64,000 nucleotides of DNA. It comes from Streptomyces sp. S.PB5 (GTDB taxonomy: Bacteria; Actinomycetota; Actinomycetes; Streptomycetales; Streptomycetaceae). The translations under genes were made by a program, and so were the position numbers. Position 1 is the stretch's first letter. Each line of letters opens with the position of its first letter. Of this stretch, positions 39,438-50,827 are shown one piece after another. The DNA is taken from positions 372,001 to 436,000 of the forward strand of contig NZ_JAQMWP010000005.1 in NCBI RefSeq assembly GCF_030403745.1, in the 5' to 3' direction. The notes under the pieces were generated by a model. The model worked only from the letters and a program-made list of their open reading frames with translations. It was not told the origin of the DNA and searched no databases.

Positions 39438-41002
39438 GGGGTCTCCCTCAGTTGCCGGCGCAGGATCTTCCCGGAGGCGGCGCGCGGTACTCCGTCGATG
39501 AAGGTGACCTCGCGGACGCGTTTGTAGGGGGCGACGCGTTCGGCGACGTACATCATGACCTCTCCTTCGGAGAGGTCGGCGGCGGTGGGCTGGCGGACCA
39601 CGTAGGCGTGCGGGACTTCGTTGCCGTCCTCGTTGTAGGCGCCGATGACGGCGGCGTCGGCGATCCCGGGGTGGGTGAGCAGGAGCGCTTCCAGTTCGGC
39701 GGGGGCGACCTGGAAGCCCTTGTACTTGATGAGCTCCTTCACGCGGTCGACGACGAACAGCCAGCCGTCGGCGTCGACATGGCCGACGTCGCCGGTGTGC
39801 AGCCAGCCCTCGGGGTCGATCATCGCGGCGGTGGCGTCGGGGCGGCCGAGGTAGCCCTTCATGACCTGGGGGCCGCGGATGAGGATCTCGCCGTCCGCGC
39901 CGATGCCGACGTCCTTGTCGGGGTCGTCGAGGGAGACGATCCGCATCTCGGTGCCGGCGATGAGGCGGCCGACGGTGCCGGGGGGTGCCTGGCGCATGGC
40001 GGCGAGGGGGACGACGTGGGTGCCGGGCGAGAGTTCCGTCATGCCGTACGCCTGGCCGACGGGGGGCAGGTTGAGGCGTCGTGAGCAGGCTTCGGCGAGC
40101 TTGGCGTCCAGGGGGGCGGCGGCGCTGATGACGTACTGCAGCGAGGTGAGGTCGTACTCGGCGACCAGGGGGTGCTTGGCGAGGGCCAGGACGATCGGCG
40201 GGGCGACGTAGAGGCCGGTGATGCGGTGGTTCTGGATGGCCGCGAGGAAGGTCTGCAGGTCGAAGCGGGGCAGGACGACGACGGTGGCGCCCCTGCGCAG
40301 GGGGGCGTTCATGAGGGCGGTCAGGCCGTAGATGTGGAAGAACGGCAGGACGGCGAGGATGCGGTCGCCGGGGCCCGCGGAGATGGCCGGTTCGAGCTGG
40401 GCGAGGTTGGTGGCTATCTGGCGGTGGGTGAGCATGACGCCCTTGGGGATGCCGGTCGTGCCCGAGGAGTACGGCAGTGCCGCCACGTCCGCCGCGGGGT
40501 CGATGCCGACGGCGGGCTCGGGGGCGGTGGAGCCGAGCATGTCGATGAGGGAGCGGTGTCCGGTCGCGTGGTCGCAGACGAAGATCTCCGCGACGCCGCC
40601 CGCGAGTTCGGCGGCCCGGCGGGCGACCTCCAGCAGGGGCGAGACGGTGACGATCCAGCGGGCCGCGGAGTCCTTGAGCTGCTTGGCGAACTCCTCCGGT
40701 GTCGCCATGGGGTGCACCGTGGTGACGGACGCCCCCGCGCGCGTGGCCGCGTAGAACGCCGTCGGGAACGCGACGGTGTTGGGGCTGTGGAGCGCCAGCA
40801 CGTCTCCCTTGGCCACTCCCGCCTCGGCGAGGCCGGCGGCGATGCGGCGGTGGAACCGGTCCAGTTGTTCGTACGTGAGGGTGGTGCCGTCCGTGCCGTC
40901 GATGAGCGCGGGGTGCTCCCCGAACTCGGCGGCCCGGCCCAGTACGGCTTCGTGGATGGGGAGTTCTACGGGTGCGACGTCTGCGTACTCGCTGCGGAAC
41001 AT
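39434..41002 (-). CDS. AMP-forming CoA ligase (4-coumarate-CoA ligase-like)
   Basis: A 522-residue acyl-CoA synthetase. Motifs are P-loop PYSSGTTGIPKGVMLTHRQI (about 177-196), GQAYGMTELSPGTH, GWLHTGDVGHVDADGWLFVV, RVKELIKYKGFQVAPAELEA and the terminal PRAASGKILRRQL with catalytic Lys. It activates a free acid to the CoA ester that enters the operon's pathway. ATG 41002 is preceded by AGGAACC-type sequence. Four-nt overlap with the hydratase downstream; 17-nt gap after the dehydrogenase upstream. Confidence 0.93.
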   Translation of the reverse strand: MFRSEYADVAPVELPIHEAVLGRAAEFGEHPALIDGTDGTTLTYEQLDRFHRRIAAGLAEAGVAKGDVLALHSPNTVAFPTAFYAATRAGASVTTVHPMATPEEFAKQLKDSAARWIVTVSPLLEVARRAAELAGGVAEIFVCDHATGHRSLIDMLGSTAPEPAVGIDPAADVAALPYSSGTTGIPKGVMLTHRQIATNLAQLEPAISAGPGDRILAVLPFFHIYGLTALMNAPLRRGATVVVLPRFDLQTFLAAIQNHRITGLYVAPPIVLALAKHPLVAEYDLTSLQYVISAAAPLDAKLAEACSRRLNLPPVGQAYGMTELSPGTHVVPLAAMRQAPPGTVGRLIAGTEMRIVSLDDPDKDVGIGADGEILIRGPQVMKGYLGRPDATAAMIDPEGWLHTGDVGHVDADGWLFVVDRVKELIKYKGFQVAPAELEALLLTHPGIADAAVIGAYNEDGNEVPHAYVVRQPTAADLSEGEVMMYVAERVAPYKRVREVTFIDGVPRAASGKILRRQLRETP

Positions 41003-41019
41003 GGTTCCTCCAAGACGGC

Positions 41020-42156
41020 CTAGTACGACTTGGGCAGGCCCAGGGTCTGGTGGGAGACGTAGTTGAGAATCATCTCCCTGCTCACCGGAGCAATACGAGC
41101 CACGCGCGCGGCCGTTATCAACGAGGCGAGCCCGAATTCCCGGGTGAGGCCGTTGCCGCCGAGGGTGTGCACGGCCTGGTCGACCGCCTTCACACAGGCC
41201 TCCCCTGCGGCGTACTTCGCCATGTTGGCGGCCTCGCCCGCGCCGGCGTCGTCGCCCTCGTCGTAGAGGTGGGCCGCTTTCTGCATCATCAGGCGGGCCA
41301 GTTCGAGGTCGATGTGCGCCTGGGCCAGGGGGTGGGCGATGGCCTGGTGGGCGCCGATGGGGGCGTTCCACACGGTGCGTTCGCGCGCGTAGTCGAGGGC
41401 TTGGGAGAGGGCGTACCGGCCCATGCCGATCGCGAAGGCGGCGGTCATGATGCGTTCGGGGTTGAGGCCGGCGAAGAGCTGGAGGAGCCCTGCGTCCTCG
41501 TCTCCGACCAGCGCGTCCGCGGGGAGGCGTACGTCGTCGAGGGTCAGCTCGAACTGCTTCTCCGCCGCCTGGAGTTCCATGTCGATCTGGCGGCGGGTGA
41601 AGCCGGGGGCGTCTTTGGGGACGATGAAGAGGCAGGGCTTGAGGCGGCCGGTGCGGGAGTCCTCGGTGCGGCCGACGATGAGGGTGGCGTCGGCTATGTC
41701 GACGCCGGAGATGAAGACCTTGCGGCCGGTGAGGAGCCAGTCTCCGGTGTCGGGGTCGCGGCGGGCCGTGGTGGTGATGCGGTGGCTGTTGGAGCCGGCG
41801 TCGGGTTCGGTGATGCCGAAGGCCATGGTGCGGGTGCCGTCCGCGAGGGCGGGGAGCCATGTGCTCTTCTGGGCGGGGGTTCCGAAGCGGGCGATCACTG
41901 TGCCGCAGATGGCGGGGGACACGACCATCATGAGCAGGGGGCAGCCGGCGGCGCCCAGCTCTTCGAGGACGAGGGAGAGTTCAAAGATGCCGCCGCCTCC
42001 GCCTCCGTACTCCTCGGGGAGGTTGACGCCGAGGTAGCCGAGTTTGCCGGCTTCGGACCAGAGGTGTTCGCGGTCGTAGCCGCGGCCGTGGCGTTTCCCC
42101 AGGGCGGCTACGGCCCGGCGGAGGGCTTTGTGCTCGTCAGTCTCGATCGTGGGCAT
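41020..42156 (-). CDS. Acyl-CoA dehydrogenase
   Basis: A 378-residue flavoprotein dehydrogenase. FAD segment AFGITEPDAGSNSHRITTTA then WLLTGRKVFISGVDIADATL, helical C-domain and the late QAVHTLGGNGLTREFGLASL with RDMILNYVSH-like end (SREMILNYVSHQTLGLPKSY). Conserved C-terminal segments place it among branched-chain/isovaleryl-type enzymes in general form, but the substrate is not fixed. The coding region overlaps the carboxylase alpha gene by 20 nt. Confidence 0.9.
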   Translation of the reverse strand: MPTIETDEHKALRRAVAALGKRHGRGYDREHLWSEAGKLGYLGVNLPEEYGGGGGGIFELSLVLEELGAAGCPLLMMVVSPAICGTVIARFGTPAQKSTWLPALADGTRTMAFGITEPDAGSNSHRITTTARRDPDTGDWLLTGRKVFISGVDIADATLIVGRTEDSRTGRLKPCLFIVPKDAPGFTRRQIDMELQAAEKQFELTLDDVRLPADALVGDEDAGLLQLFAGLNPERIMTAAFAIGMGRYALSQALDYARERTVWNAPIGAHQAIAHPLAQAHIDLELARLMMQKAAHLYDEGDDAGAGEAANMAKYAAGEACVKAVDQAVHTLGGNGLTREFGLASLITAARVARIAPVSREMILNYVSHQTLGLPKSY

Positions 42157-44005
42157 GTGACTCCTTCACTACTGCCAGCAGAGAGCCGACTGTCACCTGT
42201 TGGCCGGGCACTGCCTGGAGGGCGCTCAGCGTCCCTGTGACCGGCGCCGTGATCTTGTGTTCCATCTTCATCGCCTCCAGCCACAGGAGGGGCTGTCCGG
42301 CCTGTACAGCGGCTCCTGCGGCGAGTCCCTCGGCGATCCTGACGACCGTTCCCGGCATGGGGGCCAGCAGGGATCCGGGGGCGAGTTGGGCCGCGGGGTC
42401 GGCGAAGCGGGGCAGTGCCCTCAGCCTCGTCGTGTTCACGTGGACCTCGTCGCCGTATCTCGTCACCTCGAACCTGCGCTGCACGCCTTCCGCTTCGAGT
42501 ACGACGAGATGCGCGTCGGCGTGGACGACCCGCACCCCGTCCGCCGCCACGCCGTCCCGCGTGTGGCGGTAGCTCGCCTCGTGCTCCTCGCCCGCCATCT
42601 CGTAGCGCTTGGTCTGGGGCTGCGAGGGAACGTTGCGCCAGGCTCCGCCGAAGCGGGAGCGGGAGGGGCCGTGGGCGTCGGCGAGGGCGGCGGCCAAGGG
42701 GGCGTACGGGTCGGGAGCCGGGGGTGTCAGCGAGGACAGGTGGCGGTCGTAGAAGGCCGTCGTCATCGACGCCGACGCGAACTCCGCGTGGCGCAGGCTC
42801 CGTACCAGCAGGTCCCTGTTGGTCGTCGGGCCGTGGATCGTCGCCCTCTCCAGGGCGCCCGCCAGTTTGCGCAGTGCCTCCGCGCGTGTGGGGGCGTGGG
42901 CGACGGCCTTGGCGAGCAGGGGGTCGTAGTGGACGCCGATCTCGGTGCCGTCGTCGTAGCCGGTGTCCAGGCGGACGGTGTCCGGGACGGCCAGGCGGTG
43001 CAGGGTGCCGGTCTGGGGGGTCCAGTCGGCCGACGGGTCCTCGGCGTAGAGGCGGGCCTCGATGGCGTGGCCACGCGCGCGTGGGGGCTCGGTGTCGAGC
43101 TCCCGGCCCTCCGCCACCGCGATCTGGAGCGCCACCAGGTCGACGCCGAACACCGCCTCCGTCACCGGGTGTTCGACCTGGAGGCGGGTGTTCATCTCCA
43201 GGAAGTGCGGCTTGCCGTCGGCGACCAGGAACTCGACGGTGCCCGCGCCCACGTAGTCGACGGCGCGCGCGGCGCGCACAGCCAGCGTGCACAGCTCCTT
43301 CGCGAGCCCCTCCGCGAGCCCGGGCGCCGGGGCCTCCTCGATGACCTTCTGGTGGCGGCGCTGGAGCGAGCAGTCGCGCGTGCCCAGCGCCCACACGGTG
43401 CCGTGCGCGTCGGCGAGCACCTGCACCTCGACATGGCGCCCGTGCTCCACGTACGGCTCGACGAACACCTCGCCGTCACCGAAGGCGCTCGCGGCCTCGG
43501 CGCGCGCGCCCTCCAACGCGACGCTCAGCTCCTCAAGGCGGCGCACGACACGCATCCCGCGCCCCCCGCCGCCCGCGGCCGCCTTCACCAGCACGGGCAG
43601 ATCGGCGTCCGTGACCTCCCCCAGGGGCGCGAGGCCCATCAGCTCCTTCGCGCGCGTCTTGGACGCCATCGCCTCGATCGCCTCCGGGGGCGGGCCGATC
43701 CACACCAGCCCGGCGTCCAGGACGGCCCGTGCGAAGTCCGCGTTCTCGGAGAGGAAGCCGTAGCCGGGGTGCACGGCGTCGGCGCCGGCCGCGACCGCCG
43801 CCTTCACGATCAGGTCGCCGCGCAGATACGTCTCCGCGGGGGTCGCGCCCGGAAGCCGTACGGCGGTGTCGGCCACGCGCGCGTGGAGGGCGTTCGCGTC
43901 GGGGTCCGAGTGCACGGCGACCGTCCGGATGCCCAGTTCACGGCAGGTGCGGAAGACGCGGCAGGCGATCTCGCCACGGTTGGCGACGAGGACAGAAGTG
44001 ATCAC
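42137..44005 (-). CDS. Acyl-CoA carboxylase alpha subunit (biotin carboxylase + BCCP)
   Basis: A 622-residue biotin-dependent carboxylase alpha subunit. Biotin carboxylase domain 1-440 with ATP-grasp loop KAAAGGGGRGMRVV (about 137-150) and FLEMNTRLQVEHPVTEAVF. A linker follows, then the biotinyl domain at 550-622 with EAMKMEHK, the biotinylated Lys at about 580. It carboxylates its biotin for transfer by the beta subunit encoded 11 nt upstream. This shape matches 3-methylcrotonyl-/geranyl-/acyl-CoA carboxylases; which one is not clear from sequence alone. Confidence 0.93.
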   Translation of the reverse strand: MITSVLVANRGEIACRVFRTCRELGIRTVAVHSDPDANALHARVADTAVRLPGATPAETYLRGDLIVKAAVAAGADAVHPGYGFLSENADFARAVLDAGLVWIGPPPEAIEAMASKTRAKELMGLAPLGEVTDADLPVLVKAAAGGGGRGMRVVRRLEELSVALEGARAEAASAFGDGEVFVEPYVEHGRHVEVQVLADAHGTVWALGTRDCSLQRRHQKVIEEAPAPGLAEGLAKELCTLAVRAARAVDYVGAGTVEFLVADGKPHFLEMNTRLQVEHPVTEAVFGVDLVALQIAVAEGRELDTEPPRARGHAIEARLYAEDPSADWTPQTGTLHRLAVPDTVRLDTGYDDGTEIGVHYDPLLAKAVAHAPTRAEALRKLAGALERATIHGPTTNRDLLVRSLRHAEFASASMTTAFYDRHLSSLTPPAPDPYAPLAAALADAHGPSRSRFGGAWRNVPSQPQTKRYEMAGEEHEASYRHTRDGVAADGVRVVHADAHLVVLEAEGVQRRFEVTRYGDEVHVNTTRLRALPRFADPAAQLAPGSLLAPMPGTVVRIAEGLAAGAAVQAGQPLLWLEAMKMEHKITAPVTGTLSALQAVPGQQVTVGSLLAVVKESHAHDRD

Positions 44006-44016
44006 TTAAGGGTTCC

Positions 44017-45615
44017 TCACATCCGGAAGACGCCGAAGCCGCCGCGCGCACCCTCGTACGGCGCCGTGTGGACGGCCGACAGGCACAGGCCGAGGACGGT
44101 CCGGGTGTCGCGGGGGTCGATGACGCCGTCGTCGTAGAGCCGGCCCGACAGGAACATCGGCAGCGACTCGGACTCGATCTGCTGCTCCACCATGGCCCGC
44201 AGCGCCGCGTCCGCGTCCTCGTCGTACGGCTGTCCCTTCGCCGCCGCCGACTGCCGGGCGACGATCGAGAGGACGCCCGCCAGTTGCTGCGGGCCCATCA
44301 CGGCCGACTTGGCACTGGGCCAGGCGAAGAGGAAGCGGGGGTCGTAGGCGCGTCCGCACATGCCGTAGTGGCCGGCGCCGTACGAGGCACCCATCAGCAC
44401 GGACAGATGAGGCACCCGGCTGTTGCTCACCGCGTTGATCATCATCGCGCCGTGCTTGATGATGCCGCCCTGCTCGTACTCCTTGCCGACCATGTAGCCG
44501 GTGGTGTTGTGGAGGAAGAGGAGGGGGATGTCGCGCTGGTTGGCCAGCTGGATGAACTGGGCCGCTTTCTGGGACTCCTCGGAGAACAGCACGCCCTGCG
44601 CGTTGGCCAGGATGCCCACCGGGTAGCCGTGCAGCGCCGCCCAGCCGGTCGTCAGACTGGTGCCGTACAGCGGCTTGAACTCGTCGAAGTCGGAGGCGTC
44701 CACGATCCGGGCGATGACCTCGCGGGGGTCGAAGGGGATCTTCAGATCGCCGGGAACGATGCCGAGGAGCTCCTCGTTGGAGTACTTGGGCGGTTCGACG
44801 GGACCCGGATCGTCGTACGCCTTCCGGTGGTTCAGGCGTGCCACCACTCTCCGCGCCTGCCGCAGCGCGTCCTGCTCGTCGACTGCGAAGTAGTCCGCCA
44901 GACCCGACACGCGTGCGTGCATCTCGGCTCCACCCAGCGACTCGTCGTCGCTCTCCTCACCGGTCGCCATCTTGACCAGCGGCGGCCCGCCGAGGAACAC
45001 CTTCGCCCGCTCCTTGACCATGATCACGTGGTCGGACATACCGGGGATGTAGGCGCCCCCGGCGGTGGAGTTGCCGAACACGACCGCGACCGTCGGGATC
45101 CCGGCGGCCGAAAGCCGGGTCAGATCACGGAAGATGGCGCCGCCCGGGATGAAGATCTCCTTCTGGGAGGGCAGATCGGCGCCGCCGGACTCCACCAGGC
45201 TGATGCAGGGCAGCCGGTTGGCGAGGGCGATGTCGTTGGCGCGCAACGCCTTCTTCAGTGACCAGGGATTGCTGGCGCCGCCGCGTACGGTCGGGTCGTT
45301 CGCGGTGATCAGGCACTCCACGCCTTCGACGACGCCGATGCCGGTGACGAGGGAGGCGCCGACGGTGTAGTCGCTGCCCCAGGCGGCGAGCGGGGAGAGT
45401 TCCAGGAAGGGGGTGTCGGGGTCGAGGAGCAGTTCGATGCGTTCGCGGGCGAGCAGCTTGCCGCGTCCCCGGTGGCGTTGGACGTATTTCTCGCCGCCGC
45501 CCGCGAGGGCCTTGGCGTGTTCGGTGTCCAGCTCGGTGAGTCTGGCGAGCATGGCTTCGCGGTTCGCGCGGTAGTCGGGGTCGTTGGTGTCGAGCGCCGA
45601 CGACAGGACGGTCAC
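44017..45615 (-). CDS. Acyl-CoA carboxylase beta subunit (carboxyltransferase)
   Basis: A 532-residue carboxyltransferase of the 3-methylcrotonyl/propionyl class. N-half LLARERIELLLDPDTPFLEL with ASLVTGIGVVEGVECLITAN, ISLVESGGADLPSQKEIFIP and NSTAGGAYIPGMSDHVIMVK. C-half includes LFLHNTTGYMVGKEYEQGGI and MGASYGAGHYGMCGRAYDPR, the acyl-CoA and biotin pocket sequences. The GTG at 45615 lies in a GTGA overlap with the AtuA-like stop, after GGAGGAG. Together with the alpha subunit it forms a complete acyl-CoA carboxylase. Confidence 0.94.
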   Translation of the reverse strand: MTVLSSALDTNDPDYRANREAMLARLTELDTEHAKALAGGGEKYVQRHRGRGKLLARERIELLLDPDTPFLELSPLAAWGSDYTVGASLVTGIGVVEGVECLITANDPTVRGGASNPWSLKKALRANDIALANRLPCISLVESGGADLPSQKEIFIPGGAIFRDLTRLSAAGIPTVAVVFGNSTAGGAYIPGMSDHVIMVKERAKVFLGGPPLVKMATGEESDDESLGGAEMHARVSGLADYFAVDEQDALRQARRVVARLNHRKAYDDPGPVEPPKYSNEELLGIVPGDLKIPFDPREVIARIVDASDFDEFKPLYGTSLTTGWAALHGYPVGILANAQGVLFSEESQKAAQFIQLANQRDIPLLFLHNTTGYMVGKEYEQGGIIKHGAMMINAVSNSRVPHLSVLMGASYGAGHYGMCGRAYDPRFLFAWPSAKSAVMGPQQLAGVLSIVARQSAAAKGQPYDEDADAALRAMVEQQIESESLPMFLSGRLYDDGVIDPRDTRTVLGLCLSAVHTAPYEGARGGFGVFRM

Positions 45616-47351
45616 AGCAGCTCCTCCGGGATGTCCAGGTGGCGGGAGCGCAGCCATTCGCCGAGCGCCTTGGCCTGCGGGTCGAATCGGTGCTGGGCGG
45701 CGGCACCGGCGCCGAGGATGCCCTCGACGACGAAGTTGAGCGCGCGGAGGCCGGGCAGGACATGGCGGGTGACGGGCAGGTCGGCCGTCTCCGGGAGGAG
45801 TTCACGGAGCCGGTCGGCGGTGAGGGTGTGGGCGAGCCAGCGCCAGGCCGCGTCCGTGCGGGCCCACAGTCCGATGTTGGCGTTGCCGCCTTTGTCACCG
45901 CTGCGGGCGCCCGCGACGAGCCCGAGGGGGGCGCGTCGGGTGCGCCCCGAGGGGAGGGGCTCGGGCAGGGCCGGCTCCGGTACCTCTTCGAGTACGAGGG
46001 TGTCCTGGGCCGGCGCCACAGGGACCCGCCGCCCGTCATGGAGCACCGCCACATGGGGGACGGCGCCATGGGGGACGTACACATCCTCGAAGACCCCATA
46101 GGGCGCGCCCTTTCCCGGTGGGGCGAGCACATGGAAGCCGGGGTAGCTGGCGAGCGCGAGCTCGATGGCGGCGCCGCTGAGCGCCCGCCCCACGGCCTCC
46201 TGGTCCGGGTCCCGTACGACGAGCCGCAGCAGGGCGCTCGCGGTCTCCTCGGTGTCGGCGTCGGGACGGTCGGTGCGGGCCAGGTCCCAGCGGATGTCGG
46301 TGATCTTGCCGAGGTGGGGTTCCATCTGGGCCCGTACCAGCGCGGCCTTGGCCTCGATGCCGAGGCCGGTGAGGACGAAGGCGACCTCGTTGCGGAAGCC
46401 GCCGAGGCGGTTGAGGCCGACCTTGAGGGTGGGGGGCGGGGGTTCGCCCCGGACGCCGTCGATGCGGACGCGGTCGGGGCCTTCCCGGGTGAGGCGGATC
46501 GTGTCGAGGCGGGCGGTGACGTCGGGGCCGGCATAGCGGGCGCCGCCGGTCTCGTACAGGAGCTGGGCGGTCACCGTGCCGATGTCGACGAAGCCGCCGG
46601 TGCCGGGGTGTTTGGTGATGACGGCGCTGCCGTCCTCGTGGAGTTCGGCGAGGGGGAAGCCGGGGCGGCGGACGTCACCGTTCCCGTCATCGAAGAAGGC
46701 GTAGTTGCCGCCGGTCGCCTGTGTCCCGCACTCCAGCACATGTCCGGCGACGACGGCCCCCGCGAGCCGGTCGTACTCCCTCGGCCCCCAGCCGAAGTGG
46801 GCGACGGCGGGCCCGGTGACCAGCGCCGCGTCCGTCACCCGCCCGGTGACCACGATGTCGGCGCCCTCGCGCAGACAGGCGGCGATGCCGAAGCCGCCGA
46901 GGTAGGCGTGGGCGGCGAGGCTGCCGGGGTGGTGCGGGGTGAGGTCGTCGCCCTCGACATGGGCGACGCGGACGGGGATGCCGAGACGGTCGGCCAGCTC
47001 CCGTACGCGGGCGGCCAGCCCGGCGGGGTTGAGGCCGCCGGCGTTGGTCACGATCCTGACGCCGCGGTCATGGGCGAGGCCGAGGGACTCCTCCAGCTGG
47101 CGCAGGAAGGTGCGGGCGTAGCCGGCGCCGGGGTCCTTCAGGCGGTCTCGGCCGAGGATGAGCATGGTGAGTTCGGCGAGGTAGTCGCCGGTGAGGACGT
47201 CCAGTTCACCGCCGGTGAGCATGTCGTGCAGGGCGTCGAAGCGGTCGCCGTAGAAGCCGGAGGCGTTGCCTATGCGGAGGGGGGCGGTGCCGTCGGGCTC
47301 GGCAGCGCGGAGGGGCTCTGCGGCTCGGAGGGGCTCTGCGGCGTCGGTCAT
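45612..47351 (-). CDS. AtuA-like protein (DUF1446)
   Basis: A 579-residue protein of the AtuA/DUF1446 family, named from the acyclic terpene utilisation cluster of Pseudomonas; the biochemical role is not established. Conserved segments include LRIGNASGFYGDRFDALHDM, VRIVTNAGGLNPAGLAARVR, GADIVVTGRVTDAALVTGPA and, near the C-terminus, VAGARSGDKGGNANIGLWAR. The N-terminus carries an imperfect EPLRAA repeat (an 18-bp unit duplicated). Four-nt overlaps on both sides fix it in the operon; its presence is the main hint that the substrates are branched or terpenoid acids. Confidence 0.88.
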   Translation of the reverse strand: MTDAAEPLRAAEPLRAAEPDGTAPLRIGNASGFYGDRFDALHDMLTGGELDVLTGDYLAELTMLILGRDRLKDPGAGYARTFLRQLEESLGLAHDRGVRIVTNAGGLNPAGLAARVRELADRLGIPVRVAHVEGDDLTPHHPGSLAAHAYLGGFGIAACLREGADIVVTGRVTDAALVTGPAVAHFGWGPREYDRLAGAVVAGHVLECGTQATGGNYAFFDDGNGDVRRPGFPLAELHEDGSAVITKHPGTGGFVDIGTVTAQLLYETGGARYAGPDVTARLDTIRLTREGPDRVRIDGVRGEPPPPTLKVGLNRLGGFRNEVAFVLTGLGIEAKAALVRAQMEPHLGKITDIRWDLARTDRPDADTEETASALLRLVVRDPDQEAVGRALSGAAIELALASYPGFHVLAPPGKGAPYGVFEDVYVPHGAVPHVAVLHDGRRVPVAPAQDTLVLEEVPEPALPEPLPSGRTRRAPLGLVAGARSGDKGGNANIGLWARTDAAWRWLAHTLTADRLRELLPETADLPVTRHVLPGLRALNFVVEGILGAGAAAQHRFDPQAKALGEWLRSRHLDIPEELL

Positions 47352-48142
47352 CGGGCGGCCCCTTTGGGCGGGCGGCCGTCTCCCGGCGGGCCCGCGAAGG
47401 CCTGGGCGATGTCGAGCCAGCGGTCGGCGTCGGGGCCTTCGGCGTGCAGGGCGAGGTCGCCGCGGTGGGCGCGCTGGGTGACGAGGAGACAGAAGTCGAG
47501 GGCGGGGCCGGTGACCCGGCCGACGGCGTCCTCGGGGCCGTAGATCCACAACTCGCCGGAGGGGGCGGTGAGTTCGATACGGAACTCCTCGAACGGCGGG
47601 GTCAGTCCGTGCACCCCGAAGGAGTAGTCGCGGGTGCGGACGCCGAGCCGGGCGATGTGGCTCAACCGGTCGGTGGGCGTACGGGCCACGCCCAGCGCGT
47701 CCGCCACGTCCAGGCCGTGGGCCCAGGTCTCCATGAGGCGGGCGGTGGCCATGGAGGCGGTGGACATGGGCGGGCCGTACCAGGGGAAGCGGGCGCCGTC
47801 GGGGGCGGTGCGCAGGGCCTCGGCCAGCGCCTTGCGCCCGGTCCGCCAGTCGGCGAGCAGCTGCCCGGGCGGCTTCCCGGCCCCCTCCTCTGCACCGTTG
47901 TCCACGAAGTCACCGGGCGCGGCCAGCGCCTTCTCGACCTCACGGGAGAAGGCGTCCTGATCGGTCACCGCCAGCAGCGAGGAGTGGTCGGTCCAAGCGA
48001 GGTGGGCGATCTGGTGCGCGATGGTCCAGCCGGGGGCGGGGGTCGCGAGCGCCCACTGCTCGGCGGTCAACTCGGCCACGAGCAGGTCGAGTTCCTCGCT
48101 CTCCGCGCACAGGTCGTCGATGACGGGCGTGGGGTCTGCCAT
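47348..48142 (-). CDS. TIGR03084-family DinB-fold protein, first gene of the operon
   Basis: A 264-residue DinB/mycothiol-enzyme-fold protein of the TIGR03084 type. N-terminal four-helix domain with the metal-ligand-like His in WTIAHQIAHLAWTDHSSLLA and a later MATARLMETWAHGLDVADAL; C-terminal SCP2-like region. Metal- and possibly thiol-dependent in relatives; substrate unknown. ATG 48142 chosen. It is the promoter-proximal gene of the eight-gene operon and lies 32 bp downstream of a TetR-type palindrome. Confidence 0.85.
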   Translation of the reverse strand: MADPTPVIDDLCAESEELDLLVAELTAEQWALATPAPGWTIAHQIAHLAWTDHSSLLAVTDQDAFSREVEKALAAPGDFVDNGAEEGAGKPPGQLLADWRTGRKALAEALRTAPDGARFPWYGPPMSTASMATARLMETWAHGLDVADALGVARTPTDRLSHIARLGVRTRDYSFGVHGLTPPFEEFRIELTAPSGELWIYGPEDAVGRVTGPALDFCLLVTQRAHRGDLALHAEGPDADRWLDIAQAFAGPPGDGRPPKGAAR

Positions 48143-48173
48143 GGGGGGAGCATGGCAGCGGGACCAGAAACAA

Positions 48174-48187
48174 GCAAGCGTGCTTGC
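48174..48187. promoter_or_regulatory. Palindromic TetR-type operator before the acyl-CoA operon
   Basis: GCAAGC-GT-GCTTGC, a perfect 14-bp dyad embedded in an AT-rich patch (TTGCATTAATAATCC) that stands out from surrounding GC-rich sequence and may include the promoter. It lies just upstream of the first operon gene; the operon ends with a TetR gene, the likely ligand. Confidence 0.65.
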
Positions 48188-48246
48188 ATTAATAATCCGC
48201 GCCGGCCTCACGGGGACGGTGTGCGGGTGCTGGGGCGACTGGCAGT

Positions 48247-50751
<2,505 letters not shown>

Positions 50752-50827
50752 GAACCATCAGCGTGAGGCCGGTGACCTCGGCTGACCATGCGCTGAATGT
50801 ACGAGATGCCTGCGGCGTGAGCCGGTG

